From Cryptomeria japonica (lineage: Eukaryota > Streptophyta > Pinopsida > Cupressales > Cupressaceae), in the NCBI RefSeq assembly GCF_030272615.1, contig NC_081410.1:190547619-190611618 (forward strand): DNA of 64,000 bases, read 5' to 3'. This document shows positions 1-11,107 of this stretch, in pieces. Numbering within the stretch: the first letter of the stretch is position 1; every line of letters begins with the position of its first letter. A program made the position numbers and the translations under genes. The notes below the pieces were generated by a model, which saw only the letters and a list, made by a program, of their open reading frames with translations, did no database searches and had not been told where the DNA came from.

Positions 1-227
1 CCAAGGCATTTGAGCAAGTATCGAAAATGTTTTCCCAATCCAGTGTAAGCTTCTGCAAATTGTTGATGTGCATCATGAGGGAAACCAAATCGTTTAACTG
101 ATTCTTCCTGATAGATTCCAACTCTTTGAAGTAAACAAACTTCATCTTTTCCTTTAATTCTTCCAAATTCAAAGTGCTGGAAGTGTGGACATCTTGTCCC
201 AATAATTCTTCAATTGATGTGAGGATC

Positions 228-1541
228 TTAGATTGTATCTCTTGGATCGATCCTTCCATCTCCACATTCATCTTTTGCATAATCAAATATTGACTTCCTC
301 ATGGCCAAGGAACGGTACCATCCATGGAAATCATATATATTACCCTCATGAATAACTCCCTCTTCAATTAATGTGGATATAGAAATCCGCTTCAACACCC
401 TGAGGCGAGGAATAGTCTTTTCTTGCACTAGTTGGAACTCTTCCCATACTCCTTCCAAGTATTGTATCCTTCTTATGAGCAGCGTTGTTCTATCATAGGC
501 TTGGACTAACTGGAATAGGAAATCATCCACTTGCTTTGAAATATCTACTATCCATCTCCCAACCTCTTGGTATGTATTCCTCATTGCCTCACGATCAACA
601 GGTGATCCATGAGCAATAGCGATAGGCGAAACAAAGCTAGGATCCTTGTGCCTTAAGGGATTCAACCCTTCAATATACTCTTTGAGTCTCTTGTTTTCCA
701 TCTCTAGCAATTCTTTCTTCTCTTCAACCTTGTTCAATCGCACCTCAATTGCCTTGGCAATATCATTTAACCGCTGAAACTCTTGCTGCTTCATAGTAGG
801 TCCAAGTTCAATTGTAGTAACCTGATAATCCATGGGAGTGATCACATCTCTAATCTTATCAACAGTAGGAACAGCCACTTGCACAATGCGTGCTCCTGAA
901 TCATCTTTGGTAATCTTGGAGAACTTATTCGCCTTCTTCTCTTTAGCCTTACCAATCCAGGCTAAGAAGTCATCTATATCTTCAACGGGTTGTGCCTCTA
1001 TTACTTTCTTCTTCTCCATACTGCTCATCAACCAATCGGGAATTGTAGAAAATTCCATCCCATCTTCGATTTGTTGATCCTTATCAAGTCCTCTCAAGGC
1101 TGAAATAACCTCCTCCTCTGCGCTCTTCTTACTCAAATCCAACACATTATCACCCAAATGGACCTCAAGTTGAATGGTGGGAGATCTTGGTTGCTCTTCA
1201 TTATCTTCATGTGGTGTCGATTGTGTTGATGCATGTTCATCTTGATCATTCTCCAGTAGGATCTCCATGTTGGAACCTTGCTTGGATTCATTGTTATTCT
1301 CTGCCATATCATTTTCCTTCACAAAGGAGGAACTCAAGGTAGATTGAGTGTTAGACTTATGTTTCTTGTGTCTGGACTCCTGACTAACAATCTCCTTACC
1401 CTTCACTTGCATTTCTCCAGGCATACCCTTTCTTCTTTTAGGAGCCTGACTCTCCTCATCATTGTTTGTCCTTACATTGCTTATCATTCTTTCATCATCA
1501 TTGAGAGAGGACTCCTCACTTCTCATCTTCTCATAAGTCAA
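228..1541 (-). pseudogene. Copy A, variable/coiled-coil block
   Basis: This is a 437-codon open stretch within copy A. The first ~130 residues are hydrophilic, with a basic KRRK patch that could act as a nuclear signal and an acidic, Ser/Gln-rich stretch. About residues 180-240 hold the shared pattern IPDWL...(K/R)F(S)(L/K)I...DxxGxRxxQVAxP, which copy B repeats almost word for word. Residues ~245-300 form a heptad-like coiled coil (KAIEVRLNKVEEKKELLEMENKRLK). The stop at 228-230 is not the natural end: the family tail continues in another frame into base 1. Function is unknown. Confidence 0.55.
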
Positions 1542-1795
1542 GGTGGTCTTTTGTCTTCTTAGTTCATTTATCTACTTGTCCACCCATTCTCTAGAGCAAT
1601 CACTTCTCTCATCAAAATACTCAAATCTACCAACTCAGGCTGTGACCAATTAGGTGATGGAACTGGCTACTCCTTCTCCTTCGCATATTGCGGATGAATA
1701 TGATTCCCATCATCCTTGACTTGATCAGGAATTGAGAAGAAGTTACATTTCCTCATGAAGTCCACTGACATACGAGACCACGTAATCCTTCTAAC

Positions 1796-2767
1796 TTAGA
1801 GCTCATCTGTAAAATTCACCCAATAATCTTCGATGCCAATCTTGTGTGTAAACTTTTCTCCTCTCGCTGTAAATATTCTTTGAAAAGGATCAAATCGATT
1901 CCTTGCCTTATAAATTCCAAGATGAAAGAACTCGAGCTCATCATTAACTGTCTGTGTTGCTTTCGTGGTGGGGCATATCTCCATCATCTTCCCAAGCATG
2001 ATAGGAAAAGTAATACTTTGCCTATGCTTCCTCTTCTGGATGCAATCAAACTCTGAGAGTTGTCGGACGACCTCAAGTAACACCATCTTGTTAGTCAAAT
2101 ACCTAGGAAGCTTGTATGGTTTGGAAGTGAATCCTTGAATCCGTAGGTATGTGAAGGTAGGAAATTGAATATACCATAATTTGTACTTCTCAACTAATGG
2201 CATTGCCTCCTTAGACATTCGCCTATGCAATCTACCTTGCAGCAACTGTGTGATGTACATGGTGAATGCATCATTCACCCTTCTGTATTGTTCTTTCTCA
2301 TGTAGGTGGAGTTGTGGAAAACAATCATACACCATGTATTGTTTAGGCCTGTTTCCAACTTCATCTTTGCATATCAATCCTTTGTATACAATTTGCCTTG
2401 CTAGAATGTAGACTAGGTAGGAATTCATGAATAAAGTCTTTGTTCTCACCAAACTTCTCAACTGGATGTCTAGGTTGTCGCTAATAATCTTCGCCCAATT
2501 GATCATCACTGTTCCATCTAATATCTCCTCAATGAAGTAGAACATCCATGTTTCGAATAAAGCTCCTTGAGGTGCTCCCATAATCCTGTTGAGTAAAAAT
2601 ATCAAGTTGTTGTACCCATCTTTGAAGTTTGAACATAGGACTCGCTTGGGTAACTTGGAGTGATGACGCCTTGGCTCAAGGACCCACTCATTACTGATGA
2701 GCGTCATACATGCCTCAAATCGTTTTTCAAACATAGCTTGAGCATCCTCCTTAGTTCTTTCTTGCAT
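1796..2767 (-). pseudogene. Copy A, conserved core block
   Basis: This 323-codon open stretch holds the most conserved part of the family. Motifs shared with copy B include FLLNRIMGAPQGALFE, INWAKIISDNLD, FMNSYLVYILAR, YDCFPQLHL, RVNDAFTMYITQLLQG and FPTFTYLRIQGF. Copy C keeps FYMNSYLVYLA, FKRVQDAFFGYFV and FPTFTYVRVG. No catalytic motif of a polymerase, nuclease, protease or transposase is visible. It is separated from the N-terminal block by a single in-frame TAG (2771-2773). After the stop at its own end, homology to copy B continues in the same frame (PNWSQPELVDLSILMREVI, around 1600-1660), so that stop is also a mutation. Confidence 0.6.
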
Positions 2768-2937
2768 GTCCTAGTATCTAGGGATTCCAAATGCTTCCTT
2801 GATTGACTCCTCGGCTAGGTATGCAAACACCAACCCCTTCGATTTTTTGATCGTTCTGGTTTGTGGATCATAGTGTCTTGCACACTCAACCATAAGCTGA
2901 TAGAAGTGGCAAAGCAAAGATCGGTCATCCTCTTGCC

Positions 2938-5030
2938 AAGTCAGGCTCGAAGAGGCCTGCCAATAGTAGTGGCACCAAAAGACCGGCTGGCCCACATCCT
3001 TTCATGCCAATACCACCACCTTTTGCATTAGAGAATGTTATGGTTTCATGGAAAAGAGACCCATTCGATACTACCTTCAAAAATGAAATGAGACAGATTG
3101 CAGATCAGAGCATTGGGCATTGCATTTATGGCAATGAGCTTCCCTTCAACGTTGTTAGATCGCCTTACTTTCAGGACATGGTGCATACCCTTTGCAATAC
3201 ACCTTCTGATTATGTTTGTCCAAGGTATGAAAACGTGTGAACCGCCTTATTGGCAAAGGAGGAAGCTTCCGTAGAGACACAATTGAAAGTCATCAAAGAT
3301 ACATGGTCAGAAACAAGTGTGTCCATCATTTTTGATAGATGGAAAGATTGTAAAAATAGGTCATGGATCAATGTTATAGCACTACGCCCTAAAGGGGCAA
3401 TGTTTTTGAAAATGGTGGATTGTGAGGGGCAAGTGAAAGATGCAAGTTTCATTGCCAATATCCTCATAGAATCCATTGACATGGTGGGGCTTGAAAATGT
3501 TGTCCAAGTCATAATGGACAATGCTAAAAATTGTAGGGTAGTTGGCACTATAGTGGAGGCTACATATGGTCACATCTTTTGGATGCCATGTGCAGTCCAC
3601 TCACTCAATTTTAATCATGCAAAAGATTGGCACACAAATCGATTGGGTGAAACAAGTGTACGTGGAGGACGAGGAGATTCAAATGTTTGTGACTAATAAT
3701 CATATGTCACAAGCCATTTTTAGGACCTTCTCCAAGTTGGGGTTGTTGAAGATAATTACTAATTTAAATTTTATTTTTTAATTTTTTAATTTTTTATTTT
3801 TTATAGTTGATTTATGATGTGTATTTTTTTATGTCATGTTAGGTTGCTGAAACACAATTTGCATCTCACAAGTTCGTCTTAAGACGATTTGTGAAGGTGC
3901 GAGAGGCCTTGAGTTCTATTGTCATCAACACCTTGTGGAGTGTATGGAAGCAGTCCAACACAGAAAGAGCTCAAAAAGTAAGAGCATTGATCCTAATTGA
4001 GAAATGGTGGGATAATGTGTAATATGTTTTGAATTTCACCGAGCCCATCATGAGCATGATTAGGTATGCTAATACTCATCTGCCATGTTTGGGTGAAATT
4101 TATAATGCCATGGATTGCATGGAGGAGAAAATAAAAGAAGTAATACAAAGAAAACAAAATGACCTAGCATAAACATTTTTCAAAGTTGTGCAACAAATTG
4201 TTGTTGACCATTGGAACAAGATCACCACCCCCTTACATCTCTTAGCATTTGCTTTGAAGCCAAAATTTTATAGTGTAGAGATGCTTGCAACAGCAAGGAG
4301 GGTGCTACCATATAGAGATGCGGAGCTTACTACTAGCTATAGGGCTGCCTTTAAAAAGATATATCAAGATGAGGAGACAAAAAAATATTGTCTTGAGGAA
4401 GTTTGGCCAATTCTATCCACAAAATATAATGATACTGTAGCTCTTCATGCCAGATATGGGATGGATGCTGATGAGTGGTGGTATGTACATGGTCAAGGCT
4501 CTATTTTCTTGCAGCCTCTTGCAGTTAAACTACTCTCCCAAGTATGTAGCTTTTTATTTTTTATTTTTATAGTTTTCCAATTCCATTTGATGCAATCATA
4601 TTTTTATTTTATAATTTATAAATTTCTAATTATGTTTTAACTTTTAACAGGTTGCAAGTTCTTCAGCTGAGCGGAATTGGAGCACATACTCCTTCATCCA
4701 CTCAGTCAAACGTAATCGTTTGGGTGCAAAGAAAGCAGAGGATTTGGTCTACATACACTCCAACCTTCGTTTGTTGTCACATAAGAAACCTGAATATAAT
4801 GCGGATGCAACAAGGAATTGGGATCTAGCCCTTGAGTGTGCTAATTTAGATGCTACAATTGCACAACTTGCCCAAGTCTCTACAGATGAGGCAGCTATGG
4901 AACTTGAGGGAAACATAACTAGTGGGAGTGGCATTCCAATGGATAGTGGTTCAATTGATGCTGAATTTGAACCAAATGATGACCTTGGGCTTGGGTCAGA
5001 TGCTTCAGCTGAAGATGAATATGAAGATTA
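2938..5030 (+). pseudogene. hAT transposase relic 1 (5'-truncated, with introns)
   Basis: The translation parallels the hAT transposase at 6853-9171: LPFNVVRSPYFQDMV, then FDRWKDCKNRSWINVIA with the first catalytic-type Asp, VVQVIMDNAKNCRVVG, a HIFWMPCAVHSLN Cys/His segment, and the C-terminal hAT dimerisation signature SSSAERNWSTYSFIHSVKR (about 4660-4720). It ends in an acidic tail with the stop at 5029-5031. The BED finger and N-terminus are missing; the reading begins at the junction with copy A near 2938. Damage includes a TGA at 3238-3240, a frameshift near 3630, and stops near 4020 and 4170. Two introns are inferred: about 3751-3842 (acceptor clear, donor degraded) and 4542-4650 (GT...AG intact), the latter splitting LLSQ from VASSSAERNW. 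It is certainly inactive. Confidence 0.85.
4542..4650 (+). other. Intron in hAT relic 1
   Basis: The intron has a GTATGT donor at 4542 and a CTTTTAACAG acceptor ending at 4650, with a T-rich body. Removing it joins LLSQ to VASSSAERNW, exactly the continuous sequence read in the related transposase near 8850. That element lacks this intron. Confidence 0.8.
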
Positions 5031-5366
5031 AATCCCATAGATGGCCTGTAATTTGAATTTTCATTGTGCCATGATATTTTGAAACTTGAATATTATCATT
5101 TTTGCAAATTATGAATATGATATTACATTTACAATATATGAAAATTTATTGGCAATTATGGATTTATCAATTATGTATGGGAAAGTTACATTGTATGGAG
5201 TGTATCATTGTAATAATGGTACTGATAGTTTATATTATATAATTTTGATGTTTGAACATACATACATACATACATATATATAAAATTAAAAAATATATAT
5301 ATGTACGGACGTACTAGTCCCCAAGGAAAAACAAAATTGCCAATTCCGTATCTGTACCCATACCTG
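5031..5366 (+). mobile_element. 3' terminal region of hAT relic 1
   Basis: This AT-rich 3' flank follows the transposase relic and contains CATA and TATA microsatellite runs (5262-5310). It appears to end in ...CCCATACCTG at 5366. Its reverse complement begins CAGGTATGGGTACAG. A similar terminus recurs at 45640-45820, including the GTAC...CGTACATATAT segment, which supports its being the end of a hAT family. The matching left end is not in the window. Confidence 0.5.
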
Positions 5367-5376
5367 AATCGGTAAC

Positions 5377-5600
5377 TTAGGTTATTAGTTATTTAGTGCA
5401 TTTTATTTTTATTGTTGCTGGTATTTGGATGTCAATAATCTCTACCGGGTCTCCCCTTGCCTTTATAAGCAAGGCATTGTACATATTTTGTATCTCAATC
5501 CAATTATTCTCTCATTGGTGAAATAGCATTGATTGCTTCTCTCATATTTGTGAAGGTGTGTTTGCAGTTTGTGCTCTAGTTTGTGTTGTTGATTGTTGAA
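5377..5600 (+). repeat. LTR fragment related to the copia LTR at 20647
   Basis: The segment from TTATTAGTTATTTAGTGCA through TGCCTTTATAAGCAAGGCA and CATATTTTGTATCTCAAT is matched nearly base for base at 20705-20880. It includes the TTTATAA TATA-like box. No matching partner LTR or coding region adjoins it, so it is a partial or solo LTR. The region 5601-5966 to its right holds nothing I recognise. Confidence 0.6.
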
Positions 5601-5966
5601 ATGTCTTGGAGCAAGCTTATTAGTTCATTCTCCAGTTGAAATTTTCTCATCTTATCTATCTTACCAAAGACTCTTTAAGGTAGTCCAAATTTAATTAGGA
5701 CTTTTGCAAGATACAACATGATATCTCAAATTAGGAGGAATGAACATAATAAAAGTGTCAAGAGTTTCATCTAAACTATCAAACCATTTCCTCTTTTTTG
5801 AAACACCTGTGGGTTCTGAATCTTGGTCAAATGTGATATACTTCAATTGTAATTTTAACAACAAAATCTCTATATTGGATTTCCACTTATGATAATTGTA
5901 TGGAGTTAGAAGCTCTACTTAAGACAAATACATAATGAAACAAGAGAATGCAACAAATATCCCTCA

Positions 5967-5974
5967 CAATAAAC
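5967..5974. repeat. Left target-site duplication of the hAT element (CAATAAAC)
   Basis: CAATAAAC immediately precedes the left terminal inverted repeat and recurs exactly at 9731-9738 after the right one. Eight bases is the standard hAT target duplication. Confidence 0.95.
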
Positions 5975-5980
5975 CAGTGA

Positions 5981-6240
5981 ACCACGGGGACGCGTCCCCC
6001 CCATTTTTGGGCGCGTCCCCCCGTCAGAGACGTCTCGGGGACGCGGGGACGAGGACGCGACGTCCCCCGCCGTCCCGCCACCGCCACCCAAACTCCGCCG
6101 GGACGGGGAGACGTCCTCGACGCGGAGACGTCTGGGCGTCTCCTGGGGGACGTCTGGACGTCTCCCTGTCCCTCAAGAGACGTCCAGGCGTCTCTCGAGG
6201 GACGGGGGGACGCCCAGGCGTCTCCCGCGTTCCCACGGGA
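5981..6240. repeat. GC-rich left subterminal repeats of the hAT element
   Basis: The stretch is dominated by GGGGACG, GACGTC and CGTCTC units in both orientations, in sharp contrast to the AT-rich surroundings. A mirrored CGTCCCC-rich stretch occupies the right end (9592-9722). Subterminal repeats of this kind usually serve as transposase binding sites in hAT elements. The ORFs that fall in this stretch are composition artefacts. Confidence 0.8.
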
Positions 6241-6553
6241 TTAAAAGCGCATTTTTCATTTTTTTAAAAAGTTTTTATGACATGTGCTTTTTGGGGGGGT
6301 TAAGGGGTAACCCTAATTGGACGTGGGCCCCACCCTACCCCCCAAAACAACACAAAAACATGTTTAGTTTGGATTTCACTCTCATTATGCAAAACTGATT
6401 TTTTTTCCAGCAGCTTGAAGAGGAGGAACAGCTTGAAGAAGATTGATTGAAGGGGTGAGAAAAGTGACTACAAGCGTGATAGGAGCTAGAAGAAGCAAGA
6501 AGAAGAGGAAGAAGAAGATTCTTCTACATTTTGGAGAGATTTTTCAAGCACAA

Positions 6554-6830
6554 GGTAGGGTTTTTCAACTTCTTCTTGTTTTTTTTTTGTTTTACTTTCT
6601 GATTTTCATTGTTCTATGTCATTTTTGGTTTTTTTAATTTTTTTTCCCTATTCATCTTAAGACTCAAAATGAGATTTGATGTTGAATCTTGAGGGCAAAA
6701 TGATTCATCATTTTGCCCTCAAGATTCAACATCAAATCTCATTTTGAGATGAATAGGAAAAAAATTTAAAAATATATTGTTAAACAAGGCTGATTTTATT
6801 TTTATTTTTATTTTTATTTTGTGAAATGCA
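6554..6830 (+). other. Probable 5' leader intron of the hAT transposase gene
   Basis: An AAG|GTAGGG donor lies at about 6554 and a T-rich tract precedes GAAATGCAG, ending at 6830. Splicing would join the leader to TGTCAATTTGAAAATTTCACA and then the ATG at 6853. The intron hosts the hairpin described at 6663-6748. Confidence 0.55.
6663..6748. repeat. Perfect 41-bp-arm inverted repeat (hairpin) within the hAT intron
   Basis: Bases 6663-6703 are the exact reverse complement of 6708-6748, separated by the 4-base loop TTCA. Weaker pairing extends outward (CCCTATTCATCT against AGATGAATAGG) to roughly 6640-6765. In RNA this would be a long, nearly perfect stem. It could be a tiny MITE or a fold-back small-RNA precursor. 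Confidence 0.9.
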
Positions 6831-6852
6831 GTGTCAATTTGAAAATTTCACA

Positions 6853-9171
6853 ATGAGCTCCCAAGGCACGAGTGAAGATAACATGGAAATCCATTCTCAT
6901 AGTGAGAATGATTCAGAATTTGAACCTGAAAATGAGGGGGGTGACCATGGGGCTGATCCTGAAGCCCAATCTAGTTCTATGGCAAGTGCAGCAGCTAGTA
7001 CAGGTTGCCCTTCAGAGTTGTTGGCACCATATGCTAGGGGTCATTTTGATCCTAAGTCTCCTCTAAAACAGTTTGCTTCACAAATATCAGTACAAGGCAC
7101 TGCATCACATTCAAGTGGGGGAACAAGGAAGTGGAAGTGCAATATTTGTGACAGAGAATGGTTCGGTAGCATTAGCAGGGTGAATGCACACTTTCTATTT
7201 TGGAGAGGAAAAGGCGTGAAACATTGTAAGTTTTTGGAGGAACCCAAAAATATACATTACAGAATTGAGTTTAACAGGCTTTGGGGGGTTCCAGATGACA
7301 CAAATATTTCAATGCCTACTACTTTGTCTGCTAGGGCATCACTTCACGACAGCCAGAATGTGCCAGTGCCACATACTTATCATGCTTCGCAGGCGGGAGG
7401 AATGATGTTTGGATCTCCATCTACTTCCACTTCTACTGCTGCCAGGGTTGGGAAACGTAAGTTGCATACACCACAGAGCAACCCCATTGCTGATATGTTT
7501 AATGTGCAGCTGAGAGATGAGATAGATGAATCCATTGGCAATTTCTTCTTTGCCAATGGCATTCCATTTCATGTTTCACGGTCTCCTTATTATAGGAAGA
7601 TGATAGATATGGTGGCCAAGGGAGGACCATCTTATGTGCCACCAGGGGAGACGAAAATGAGGACCTCGATCTTGGATAAAAGCTATTCCAAGATCAATAT
7701 TTTGATGGAGAAGATGAAGGCATGTTGGGTGGCATCGGGGTGCAACATAGTTATGGATGGGTGGACGAACATTAGCCATCGTCCACTCATCAACGTCATG
7801 GTCACATGTGCAGAGGGCCCATACTTCCTTAGAGCAGTTGATTGTACAGGGCATCGTAAAGATGCTGATTTCCAGTTTTAGGTCCTCAGGGAGGCTATTG
7901 AGGAGGTTGGGCCACAAAATGTGGTCCAAGTAGTGACAGATGCAGCCTATGTGTGTAGAGCAGCAGGGAGACTCGTTGAGGCAGCCTATAGACACATTTG
8001 GGGGACCCCATGTTGTGTGCATGCCATGAACAATGCACTCAAGGACATGGGGAAGATTGACTGGATTAGAGGAGTGGTCACCGATGCGAGAGATGTGCAG
8101 ATGTTTATCTGCAACCACCACATTTCACATGCACTCTTCAGGACCTTCGCGAAGAAGGAGTTCTTGAAACCAGTTGAGACTAGATATGCATCCTATTTCA
8201 TTCTCTTGGAGAGAATGATTGAGTTGCAAGAGGCATTGCAACTCATGGTTATGACTAATGAGTGGAATAGGTGGACTGAGGCCAAGACAGAGCAGGGGAG
8301 AAGGGTGAAGGAGATAGTGAAGAGTGATGTGTTTTGGACTGATGCGAAATAGATTGTCTCCATCATTTCTCCAGTATTCCAGGTGATCAGATATGGGGAT
8401 GGGGATGCACCTAACCTTGGAGAGGTGTATGAGTGCATTGACTCTATGCTTGGCCAGATGAGGGCTGCTGTGCGAGTGAAGGACCCCTCTCTAGCATTCT
8501 ACAATGAGCAAATCCGGCCTATCATTCAGAGTAGATGGGACAAGTTGAACACTCCTTTGCATATGGCTGCCTTTGCCTTGAATCCTAAGTGGTACAAGGC
8601 TAGACCGGGTAGAACGACACCGATTGAGGATGATGAGGTGAAGGCAGGTTTCTTTAGGTGCATAGAGAAGATGTTTGATTCCAGAGATGACGGCACAATG
8701 CGCACTGAGTGGGGAAGATTTGCCACTCTTAGAGGTTATTCAGATGCAGCAAAGATGGATATAGACATTATGGCACAGGAGGACCCACTTTTGTGGTGGA
8801 AATGTCATGGCCCGAAATCTTTGACCACCACTCTAGCCATCCGTCTGCTATCCCAGGTTTCCAGTTCTTCAGCTGCTGAGAGGAACTGGTCTACATATAG
8901 CTTCATCCACTCTCTTAAGAGGAACAGACTTACCTCTAAGAGAGCAAAGAAGCTTGTGGCTGTACACAGTGCTTTGCGTCTCATTGACCGCAAGACACTT
9001 ATGTACAAGGAGAGTCCAGCGGCACGATGGGATGTAGAGCCAGAGGAGCCTTCACAGATTGATGAGGATGATCCTACCACTTCAGATGCAGGGCTAGTTG
9101 GTGTGAGCTTGAGGGACCTTGATCCTCAGGAGTCCAGCAGTTCCAGTGAGGAGGAGTTTGCAGATGATTAG
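6853..9171 (+). pseudogene. hAT transposase (zf-BED, DUF659, hAT C-terminal domain), two premature stops
   Basis: One frame runs from 6826 to 9171. The first ATG after the inferred splice acceptor is at 6853. In order: an acidic N-terminus; a BED-type zinc finger (WKCNICDREWFG...HFLFWRGKGVKHC, near 7131-7230) for DNA binding; the DUF659 region with the catalytic-type MDGWTN motif near 7753; the VVTDAAYV and GTPCCVHAMN segments; and the hAT dimerisation block SSSAAERNWSTYSFIHSLKR near 8863. An acidic Ser/Glu tail ends at TAG 9169. The protein would cut and paste its own element through the TIRs. In-frame TAG codons at 7879-7881 and 8350-8352 break it, with no frameshift, so it lost activity recently or would need readthrough. 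Its length of about 770 codons is normal for the family. Confidence 0.92.
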
Positions 9172-9591
9172 AGGCCTCCATTAGCTACAGTTTGAGTTTT
9201 CACTTTTCAGTTTTGTCATTTTGTATTTGACTCGTCTCTTTTGTAATGCTATTGCTACACGTATTTGTATTTGGCTACTCATTGTAATGATGAATCATGT
9301 AATCATCTTTATTATTATAGACTTTGCAATGGCATCAAATATTCATATTTTTCGTTTTCCTTTTTCGATATTCATATGATAGAAATGAGAAATCTCCAAT
9401 TTGACAATTTCATTTGTCAAATTTTATTTACTTTTAGTTTTAGCAATTAGCAATTAGTTACATATCACTAATCTAAGTAATCTTGGTATTTCCTATAGTT
9501 TCATTTGAAATCTAATTCTTATACTGTTATACTGTTATACATCTTTTCAAAACTAGTTTTTCAAGTACTATATGTATATATATGAGCACCA

Positions 9592-9722
9592 CCAACCCGC
9601 CACCCCCCCCGCCGCCGTCCCCCCGCCGTCCCCCCCGCCGTCCCCAAATTTAGGCCCTTGGTCCCCCCGTCCCCGAGACGCGTCCCCCTCGTCCCCCCGT
9701 CCCCCCGTCCCGAACGCCCGTG
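9592..9722. repeat. GC-rich right subterminal repeats of the hAT element
   Basis: Runs of CCGCCGTCCCC, CCCCCCGTCCCC and GACGCGTCCCC lie just inside the right terminal repeat. They mirror the left subterminal array. Confidence 0.8.
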
Positions 9723-9730
9723 GAACACTG

Positions 9731-9738
9731 CAATAAAC
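9731..9738. repeat. Right target-site duplication of the hAT element (CAATAAAC)
   Basis: Exact copy of 5967-5974, directly after ...CGTGGAACACTG. Joining the two flanks restores a plausible uninterrupted empty site. Confidence 0.95.
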
Positions 9739-11107
9739 TGTTAACCCCTTATGTTCACAAGAATTGTGCAAAACTAATATTTGACTTCAACGGACTTAAA
9801 ACTACATCAAACAACCAAATATTTCAAAAATACCTTGTCCACTGCGAAGTTGACAAAAAGAGCTTTTCGTCGATATCTGGTTTGCAAAAAATGGCCTTTG
9901 TTTAAAAAAGATGCAAAATGGAAAAAAAGGCCTATATGCACTTACATCAAGGGGCTGAAAAACGTAGGCTCCTAGTCACTCATGTGACCACACAAAGTGG
10001 AGGAGCAAAAAATACATGTAAAAATATATATTGTGGGCGCTTATAGTGTGGGTCCCACAAATGACCAATGCCACACAGAACCAATTGATAACATCGGCAA
10101 AACTCCTCTCAATACTTCAACTTACAAATTGCCACAAAAAAGTAATAGAGAGCTATTGTTAATCTTTTCCCATGAATATGGGACTAAAAACTTGCAAACT
10201 ATATGCACCATACGGGGTAGCCCTATTGGTGTTTGTTTTATCATCTACCAAACATTAGAATAAAGTACCCAAAGATAATTTATCCTCTCTTGAAAAATCA
10301 CCGCTTATGCTAAGATTGCTAGAAGATCAGGTCTTGACCTGTGGATAAGCTCAATGGACATTGTGATATGTTGGTAATATACAAAGGGACTTACGCTTGA
10401 ACGAATTGTCAACAACTTTGGGACTTAGATGAATTTGTCAATTAAAGCTCTCTTTTTCTTTCTTTTTGGGATTTTCGGGGTTTAAGACTTTCAAAAAAAA
10501 GGACAAAAGGGATAAGGGTTGAGAATTCTACTCTTATCCTATGAATTCTAGAGGCGGTATTGATTCGGTGAACTCAATAAACCACACTTTGATTCGCCTC
10601 ACTTAAGACAACTACACAAAGTGGATGCAATCTTCGAGGGATGTGCTTATGATCGGAAGTTGAAACATAAACAAAATGGAAAGCTCAGACTAACTCTGCA
10701 CAGTGAATGAAAATCATCCATTCACCAAAAGTATGAGCAAAGATACACCATAAACCAATACTTATTAGATCATTCATTCATCTAACAACGTAAAATAAAT
10801 TCCAACTAATGTGGTGAAGAAATTGAAAACCTTGCTTAATCACTCAAACAATAGGGATTACAAAGCCTTAAGAGAAAGCACACATGTAATATATTATCTG
10901 AAAAATGACCTTCATGCAACAATATTTCAAAAACCTCACACTCTCCAAATGAGAGGAGGCAATCTTATATAGTAGTCTAGAAATTATGAACGGCCAAGAT
11001 CGAACAATGATCAAGGGCCCAAATTAAAAGCTCAAAACCCTAATTAGGATTTCCCCAAATTCTAATAGTTAAAATGAATAAGGAGACAAGTGGCGCAGTT
11101 GCTATTC
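9739..11107. other. No gene seen; 3' flank of copy B
   Basis: AT-rich DNA without a credible coding frame. The right half (about 10600-11100) probably belongs to the repeat unit that carries copy B. On the minus strand it contains CTATATAAG (10964-10972), a TATA-like box placed just after the copy B reading frame, as in copy C. Confidence 0.4.
10964..10972 (-). promoter_or_regulatory. TATA-like box downstream of copy B
   Basis: CTATATAAG on the minus strand, about 140 bp past the end of the copy B tail. Copy C has CTATAAATACTTG (22972-22984) in the same relative place. A promoter after the gene, reading in the same direction, is what one would see if the gene sat in the U3 part of a long LTR. 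Confidence 0.35.

Larger units (their letters stand above)
1..2938 (-). pseudogene. Unrecognised repeat-protein family, copy A (decayed, runs off the left edge)
   Basis: I do not recognise this protein. Reading leftwards it has four blocks. An N-terminal block (2771-2938) ends in EAFGIPRY. A conserved core (1796-2767) contains FPTFTYLRIQGF and KMVLLEVVRQL. A variable Lys/Arg- and acid-rich block with a long coiled coil follows (228-1541). A tail (1-290) contains LTLDWENIFDTC. Copies B (11108-14329) and C (23255-27512) have the same blocks in the same order, so this is one ancestral protein of roughly 1000 residues. Copy A is dead: in-frame stops lie at 2771-2773 and at the end of the core, there is a frame change near 1540, and another near 285 where the tail moves to a different frame. 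Its N-terminus is cut at about 2938, where a hAT relic begins. The 'FGIP' block loosely recalls plant mobile-domain or 'putative plant transposon protein' families; that is only a guess. Confidence 0.6.
5975..9730 (+). mobile_element. Complete hAT transposon (3756 bp) with TIRs and 8-bp TSD
   Basis: The left end reads CAGTGAACCACGGGG and the reverse complement of the right end reads CAGTGTTCCACGGGC, a terminal inverted repeat with two central mismatches. CAATAAAC flanks both sides exactly. Inside are GC-rich subterminal arrays of GGGGACG-like units (5981-6240 and 9592-9722), a transcribed 5' leader with an intron, and one long transposase frame (6853-9171). The exact TSD and the nearly open transposase point to a relatively recent insertion. 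Two smaller elements (44229-45353 and 58175-59378) share the terminal and subterminal style and look like non-autonomous relatives. Confidence 0.93.

Noticed and set aside
5887-6267. Arg/Pro-rich ORFs on both strands
   Set aside because: They arise from the GC-rich subterminal repeats of the hAT element.
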